NCBI GenBank assembly: GCA_965368175.1
Contig: CBDULX010000119.1
Location: forward strand, 1-9,566
DNA length: 9,566 bases
Origin: CBDULX01 sp965368175
GTDB lineage: Bacteria; Pseudomonadota; Gammaproteobacteria; SZUA-229
Direction of reading: 5' to 3'
Made by a program: the position numbers and the translations under genes. The notes under the pieces were generated by a model that saw only the letters and a list, made by a program, of their open reading frames with translations, was not told the origin of the DNA and did no database searches. Of the stretch, positions 6,926 to 9,566 are shown piece by piece. Each line of letters starts with the position of its first letter. The stretch's first letter is position 1.

Positions 6926-7645
6926 ATGATGAAAAAAACACTTGTTTCAATGGTTGCTGCACTGGGTTTAATGACCGGCACAGCTCAGGCGGATTTCCTC
7001 GGCCTCTATGTGGGTGGCGGTATGTGGAAGCATTCTCCTTCTGGGGATTTTAGCTCGACTAATTCCGGTAGCTCAGTGATCGATCTCGAGAGCAACCTGG
7101 GTATGAGCAGTGAAAATGAAGCTTATATGTATGCTGCATTCGAACATCCCATTCCCTTAATACCTAACATTCGTATTGAAACCACTGCGCTGGCTCACGA
7201 TGGTACGGCAGGTACAGTAAACTTTAATGGAGCTACAGTTAGTGGTGCATCAACCATTTCACTGGACAGCATGGACACAGTTTTATACTGGCGTATTCTG
7301 GATAACTGGGTGAATGTGGACCTGGGTCTGAATTTGAGAAAATACGACGGTGAATTTAAAGTAGGCACTGAGACTCGTCTTGTCACTGAAAGTGTACCTA
7401 TGGCCTATGCTGCAGTTCAGTTTGATCTGCCTTTTACGGGTTTGTCGGTAGGCGGTGATTACAATTATGCCAGTCTGAGAGGCAATACAGTAAATGATAT
7501 TCGCATGCGTTTGCTGTACGAAATGGGTGTAATTGGTTTTGAAGGCGGTATTCGTAATTCTTCCGTCAAGCTCGATGACGCTGATAACGTAAATGTCGAT
7601 ATGAAATTTGATGGCCTGTTCCTGGGTGTATTCCTGCACTTTTAA
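6926..7645 (+). CDS. TIGR04219-type outer-membrane beta-barrel protein
   Basis: This is a secreted small beta-barrel protein predicted to lie in the outer membrane; the family has no established function that I know of. It has 239 residues with a signal peptide cut after Ala22 (TAQA, then DFLGLYVGGG). The body alternates polar and hydrophobic residues in short strands (VNVDLGLNLRKYDG, MAYAAVQFDL, IGFEGGIRNS) and ends VFLHF, with a C-terminal Phe as expected for BAM substrates. Family hallmarks I recognise are GLYVGGGMW near the start, the acidic IDLESNLGMSSEN, 'EHPIPLIPNIRIE' and 'DTVLYWRILDNWVNVDLGL'. GGAG at 6918-6921 is 4 nt from the first ATG (6926) and 7 nt from the second (6929), so the second Met may be the real start. 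It stands where lpxB would be expected and ends 19 nt before a strong terminator. Confidence 0.85.
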   Translation: MMKKTLVSMVAALGLMTGTAQADFLGLYVGGGMWKHSPSGDFSSTNSGSSVIDLESNLGMSSENEAYMYAAFEHPIPLIPNIRIETTALAHDGTAGTVNFNGATVSGASTISLDSMDTVLYWRILDNWVNVDLGLNLRKYDGEFKVGTETRLVTESVPMAYAAVQFDLPFTGLSVGGDYNYASLRGNTVNDIRMRLLYEMGVIGFEGGIRNSSVKLDDADNVNVDMKFDGLFLGVFLHF

Positions 7646-7664
7646 AAACATAAATCACTATTTT

Positions 7665-7695
7665 AAAAAAAGCCCGCAATGCGGGCTTTTTTTTT
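7665..7695 (+). terminator. Rho-independent terminator after the outer-membrane protein gene
   Basis: A perfect 6-bp GC stem, GCCCGC (7672-7677) with GCGGGC (7681-7686), closes an AAT loop. It is preceded by seven A and followed by nine T, so the A/T tracts extend the stem. The near-symmetric shape means it could work in both directions. It is the first clear terminator after dxr and probably ends the whole envelope operon. Confidence 0.93.
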
Positions 7696-7717
7696 ATGTC
7701 CTGGGTGATGAAAATAG

Positions 7718-7745
7718 TTGACTATTTTGGTTGGTTATAGACAAT
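7718..7745 (+). promoter_or_regulatory. Probable promoter for the membrane protein-fdxA unit
   Basis: TTGACT at 7718-7723 matches the -35 consensus at five of six positions. GACAAT at 7740-7745 is a fair -10 box after a 16-nt spacer, placing transcription start near 7752. A second arrangement, TAGACA at 7738-7743 with TATATC at 7763-7768, is also possible but has a 19-nt spacer. The position just after the upstream terminator supports a promoter in this gap. Confidence 0.45.
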
Positions 7746-7821
7746 GAGCATAAGCAGCCTTTTATATCTCATGTATTAGAGGTTGTTAATATCCCCTCTC
7801 TCATCAGCACCTTGTGGGTGC
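7744..7821 (+). other. Run of three small inverted repeats in the leader of the membrane protein gene
   Basis: Three inverted repeats follow one another before the gene at 7835. The first is ATGAG-c-ATAA (7744-7753) with TTAT-at-CTCAT (7762-7772). The second is AGAGG (7778-7782) with CCTCT (7795-7799). The third is GCACC (7807-7811) with GGTGC (7817-7821), ending 2 nt before the AGGAG ribosome binding site at 7824-7828. The first overlaps the likely promoter and could act at the DNA level; the other two would be in the mRNA leader. No riboswitch class is recognised. Confidence 0.35.
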
Positions 7822-7834
7822 ACAGGAGTAAATT

Positions 7835-8338
7835 ATGTTTCTCCGCCTCTATTTTTTATTACCCGATGAAATAACCACAGAGACAGTTGTGGATGATCTT
7901 GCCAAAACCGGTATAGATATGCGAAATTTGCATGCCCATGTGAAGCATGTCAGTTCCAGTCAGTTACCGGCCGCCACTCGTTGGCAAAAAATGGATCTGG
8001 CACAAAGTCTGGAAAATGTTATCTGGCGTTCAGACCTGGTTGTTTTTTTTATTGCACTGATAGTTTTTCTGGCAGTTTTAGTCATGGGTTCTCTGTACTG
8101 GTCTTTAGCGGCACTGGCTTTGATGCTGGTGACTTTCTTAACGGGTAACTGGTTTGCTGAGTTTATGCCTAAAGTTCATCTTCGTGAATTCGAGCATGCA
8201 CTGTCCCATGGTGAAGTATTATTGATGGTAGATGTGCAGAAAAAGGATGTTGCAGAAGTGGAAGAAAGAGTACGGCATTACCATCCGTCAGCCATTCCGG
8301 CTGGTAGCAGCTGGACTATTCATTCCCTGGGTATTTAA
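7835..8338 (+). CDS. Uncharacterised two-pass inner-membrane protein
   Basis: I do not recognise a named function. The 167 residues have a soluble N-terminal part starting FLRLYFLLPDEITTETVVDD (residues 2-21), a pair of membrane segments at about 67-86 and 88-108 with a very short turn, and a soluble C-terminal part (HALSHGEVLLMVDVQKKDV) ending in HYHPSAIP and a short WTIHSLGI tail. There is no cleavable signal peptide. The soluble parts each look like a strand followed by a helix, and the order resembles small DUF1269-like proteins of proteobacteria, where a ferredoxin-like fold is interrupted by a membrane hairpin; this is inference. AGGAG at 7824-7828, 6 nt upstream, fixes the ATG. fdxA follows 51 nt later with no terminator between, so the two are probably co-transcribed. 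Confidence 0.85.
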   Translation: MFLRLYFLLPDEITTETVVDDLAKTGIDMRNLHAHVKHVSSSQLPAATRWQKMDLAQSLENVIWRSDLVVFFIALIVFLAVLVMGSLYWSLAALALMLVTFLTGNWFAEFMPKVHLREFEHALSHGEVLLMVDVQKKDVAEVEERVRHYHPSAIPAGSSWTIHSLGI

Positions 8339-8342
8339 TCTA

Positions 8343-8375
8343 AGGGAGCCTCATATACATGACCAGAGGTTCCCT
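8343..8375 (+). other. RNA hairpin between the membrane protein gene and fdxA
   Basis: AGGGAGCCTC (8343-8352) pairs with GAGGTTCCCT (8366-8375) over 10 bp, with one G-U pair at 8348/8370 and a 13-nt loop. The stem ends directly against the fdxA ribosome binding site (8376-8382). There is no T run, so it is unlikely to be an intrinsic terminator. It may stabilise or process the mRNA, or tune fdxA translation. Confidence 0.5.
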
Positions 8376-8382
8376 AAAGGAG
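8376..8382 (+). promoter_or_regulatory. Ribosome binding site for the TTG start of fdxA
   Basis: AAAGGAG lies 7 nt before TTG at 8390. The spacing is ideal and no in-frame ATG lies nearby; the ATG at 8397 is out of frame. The first residues from TTG, MTYVVTDNC, match the conserved FdxA N-terminus, which confirms the TTG start. Confidence 0.85.
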
Positions 8383-8389
8383 ACTGGCT

Positions 8390-8713
8390 TTGACTTATGT
8401 AGTAACCGACAATTGCATCAACTGTAAATACACAGATTGTGTGGAAGTCTGTCCGGTGGACTGTTTTCATGAAGGCCCCAATTTTCTGGTCATCGATCCT
8501 GAGGAGTGTATTGATTGCCAGTTATGTGAACCGGAGTGTCCGGTCAATGCCATTTTTGCCGAAGACGACTTGCCGGACGATATGAAACACTTTCTGGAGC
8601 TCAATGCTGAACTGACCAGTGAGTGGCCGGTAATCAATCAGTTGAAGCCAGCGCTCCCGGATGCCAGCCAATGGGAAGATGTGCCAAATAAACTTCAGTA
8701 TCTGAAACGCTGA
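8390..8713 (+). CDS. fdxA: 7Fe ferredoxin ([3Fe-4S][4Fe-4S]) of the Azotobacter FdI / FdxA type
   Basis: FdxA is a small cytoplasmic electron carrier with one [3Fe-4S] and one [4Fe-4S] cluster. The 107 residues match the usual length. Cysteines are at 9, 12, 17, 21, 25, 40, 43, 46 and 50. By analogy with Azotobacter FdI (numbered one lower, without the initiator Met), Cys9, Cys17 and Cys50 bind the 3Fe cluster and Cys21, Cys40, Cys43 and Cys46 the 4Fe cluster; Cys25 is the conserved free cysteine next to the cluster. After the clusters comes the family's C-terminal extension with MKHFLELNAELTSEWP and ALPDASQW. Initiation is at TTG, with a strong ribosome binding site. The physiological partner in this organism is unknown. 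It shares a transcript, probably, with the membrane protein upstream and ends at a strong terminator. Confidence 0.97.
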   Translation: MTYVVTDNCINCKYTDCVEVCPVDCFHEGPNFLVIDPEECIDCQLCEPECPVNAIFAEDDLPDDMKHFLELNAELTSEWPVINQLKPALPDASQWEDVPNKLQYLKR

Positions 8714-8717
8714 TCCT

Positions 8718-8754
8718 GCTTAGCCGGGGGCACCCCGGTTAAGCCTGTTTTTTT
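8718..8754 (+). terminator. Rho-independent terminator after fdxA
   Basis: GCTTAGCCGGGG (8718-8729) pairs with CCCCGGTTAAGC (8733-8744) over 12 bp with one G-U pair and a GCA loop. Three nucleotides later comes a run of seven T (8748-8754). It starts 4 nt after the fdxA stop and closes the membrane protein-fdxA unit. Confidence 0.93.
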
Positions 8755-8810
8755 CTGTAAAGTAAATCGGATGTAATTTTTTTAATGCCCTGGGTTTTTT
8801 CTGCGATATT

Positions 8811-8838
8811 TTGTGATCTGTATAACAATCCTTATAAT
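8811..8838 (+). promoter_or_regulatory. Probable sigma-70 promoter for the acetyltransferase gene
   Basis: TATAAT at 8833-8838 is a perfect -10 box. TTGTGA at 8811-8816 is a four-of-six -35 box with a 16-nt spacer. Transcription would start near 8845 and leave a leader of about 94 nt before the ATG at 8939. The rest of the gap from 8755 is AT-rich and shows no open frame. Confidence 0.6.
8812..8827 (+). promoter_or_regulatory. CRP-like palindrome overlapping the -35 box
   Basis: TGTGA (8812-8816), six nucleotides, then TAACA (8823-8827) matches the CRP/Vfr pattern TGTGA-N6-TCACA with one mismatch. Its centre falls near -25 relative to the predicted start, a place where binding would repress. 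One short degenerate match is weak evidence. Confidence 0.2.
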
Positions 8839-8938
8839 CTGGTTTAGCTTTCCTGATGAATTGAGCTGATTACCTATTCACCTGTCGTGACTCATCAGAC
8901 ACAATTATTAACTTTCTACTTCCCCCAAAGAGAATGAT

Positions 8939-9496
8939 ATGGATACCCTGGACTATCGTCGGGCCAATGCGGATGATTATGTTGCAATATCCAGTTTAAT
9001 AACCACACCTGAAGAACTGTTTCGTGTCTATCCTGCGGGCCGTTATCCTTTTACCCTTGAGCAGGTTAATCAGCTGGCGTTGATAAGGATGGAGCTCAGT
9101 GTGGCAACAGTGGCCAACAGGGTGGTGGCCTTTGCTAATCTTTATGGTTACGAACCTAACCAGCATATCTTTATTGGTAACCTGGTGATTGATCAGAATT
9201 ATCGAGGCAATGGAATAGGTCAGGGCATGGTTCAGTATTTGTTGAAACAGGTGTTCTATAAATACCGATTGATGGAAGCCAGAATTTCTGTATTCAGTGA
9301 CAATACTCCAGCCTTATTGCTGTACTCAAAACTGGGTTTTGAGCCATATAGGGTTGAAGAGAGAAAAAATTTTGAAAGGCAACGAGTAGTATTGTTGCAT
9401 ATGAAAATGGATCGGGAGCGCTATTCAGATATGTTGTTAATGGACGGAAAATCAAATGATGGTTACCAGCAGTTTGCGGGTGTGAAAGTGAATTAG
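8939..9496 (+). CDS. GNAT-family N-acetyltransferase
   Basis: This is a predicted acetyl-CoA-dependent acetyltransferase with 185 residues; the substrate cannot be told from sequence. The core fold is clear. Residues 5-60 carry the N-terminal strand and helices (YRRANADDYVAISSLI). Motif A spans about 79-102, with strand IGNLVIDQNY and the acetyl-CoA loop RGNGIG at 89-94 fitting R-x-x-G-x-G. Motif B is N122-x-x-A-x-x-L-Y-x-K-x-G-F, ending at Phe134, with Tyr129 as the usual candidate general acid. About 25 residues after the core (from 160) form a polar tail of unclear role. The ATG at 8939 follows an AAAGAGA site at 8927-8933. The gene has its own promoter and follows the fdxA terminator, so it is likely a separate unit. 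Rim-type protein acetylation or small-molecule acetylation are both possible. Confidence 0.9.
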   Translation: MDTLDYRRANADDYVAISSLITTPEELFRVYPAGRYPFTLEQVNQLALIRMELSVATVANRVVAFANLYGYEPNQHIFIGNLVIDQNYRGNGIGQGMVQYLLKQVFYKYRLMEARISVFSDNTPALLLYSKLGFEPYRVEERKNFERQRVVLLHMKMDRERYSDMLLMDGKSNDGYQQFAGVKVN

Positions 9497-9563
9497 GATG
9501 TAATTTATTAGTCTGAAAATGGTCGCTCCTGCGCATCCTTGCGCTTGCGACATTAGTTCATCC
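9496..9563. repeat. Nested palindrome at the window end, possible dispersed repeat unit
   Basis: An inner hairpin pairs GTCGC (9522-9526) with GCGAC (9547-9551) and GCGCA (9531-9535) with TGCGC (9540-9544). An outer imperfect stem pairs GGATG-TAAT (9496-9504) with ATTA-gtt-CATCC (9552-9563). The inner part is more GC-rich than its surroundings and there is no T run on either strand, so it is not a normal terminator. It resembles a repetitive extragenic palindrome or a small non-autonomous element, but only one copy is visible. It starts at the last base of the acetyltransferase stop codon. Confidence 0.4.
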
Positions 9564-9566
9564 ATA

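Noticed and set aside
8359..8427. 22-codon open frame starting in the hairpin loop before fdxA and overlapping the fdxA start
   Set aside because: There is a GGGAG ten nucleotides upstream, but the peptide has no recognisable feature and the overlap is out of frame. A leader peptide cannot be excluded but is not supported.
8784..8800. Possible second terminator, CCC-T-GGG followed by six T
   Set aside because: The loop would be a single base, too small to form a hairpin.
8769..9506. 11-bp direct repeat GGATGTAATTT at 8769-8779 and 9496-9506 flanking the acetyltransferase gene
   Set aside because: It suggested target-site duplication by an inserted cassette, but several 11-mers are expected to repeat by chance in 9.5 kb, and there are no terminal inverted repeats or integrase.
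1..9566. CRISPR array, tRNA, rRNA, insertion sequence, toxin-antitoxin or phage defence genes
   Set aside because: No repeated spacers, RNA gene cores, transposase or defence-type proteins were seen on either strand.

Overview
This is a chromosomal segment from a gammaproteobacterium of moderate GC content. It is dominated by a conserved envelope-biogenesis cluster on the + strand: the 3' end of dxr, then rseP, bamA, skp, lpxD, fabZ and lpxA. dxr lies directly before rseP, which is the Pseudomonas-type order; in E. coli uppS and cdsA sit between them. Protein features fit the same broad group: LpxA carries a Met at the position of the P. aeruginosa acyl-chain ruler, and the ferredoxin is of the Azotobacter/Pseudomonas FdI type. 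I cannot name the genus.

Layout. Positions 1-6861 are one tightly packed block with gaps of 1-18 nt, so it is almost certainly an operon continuing from upstream. It joins isoprenoid precursor supply (Dxr), the sigma-E pathway protease (RseP), outer-membrane protein insertion (BamA) and periplasmic chaperoning (Skp), and lipid A synthesis (LpxD, LpxA) with the fatty acid dehydratase FabZ, which competes for the same 3-hydroxyacyl-ACP pool. The usual next gene, lpxB, is absent. After a 64-nt gap comes a gene for a secreted outer-membrane beta-barrel protein of the TIGR04219 type (6926-7645), closed by a strong intrinsic terminator (7665-7695).

Positions 7696-8754 look like a second unit. A probable promoter and a leader rich in small hairpins precede a gene for an uncharacterised two-pass membrane protein (7835-8338). 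A 10-bp hairpin without a T run then separates it from a 7Fe ferredoxin gene (fdxA, TTG start), followed by a second strong terminator. Positions 8755-8938 hold a good promoter (TATAAT -10 box) for a GNAT acetyltransferase gene (8939-9496). The last 70 nt contain a nested palindrome that may be a dispersed repeat unit and is close to the window edge.

No gap exceeds 300 nt; the largest are 7646-7834 and 8714-8938, and their contents are listed. I see no CRISPR array, tRNA, rRNA, insertion sequence, phage gene or defence system, and no convincing gene on the minus strand. Nothing here amounts to a new biological system. The most useful leads are the predicted acyl-chain choice of LpxA/LpxD, the missing lpxB, the structured RNA around the membrane protein-fdxA pair, and the terminal palindrome.
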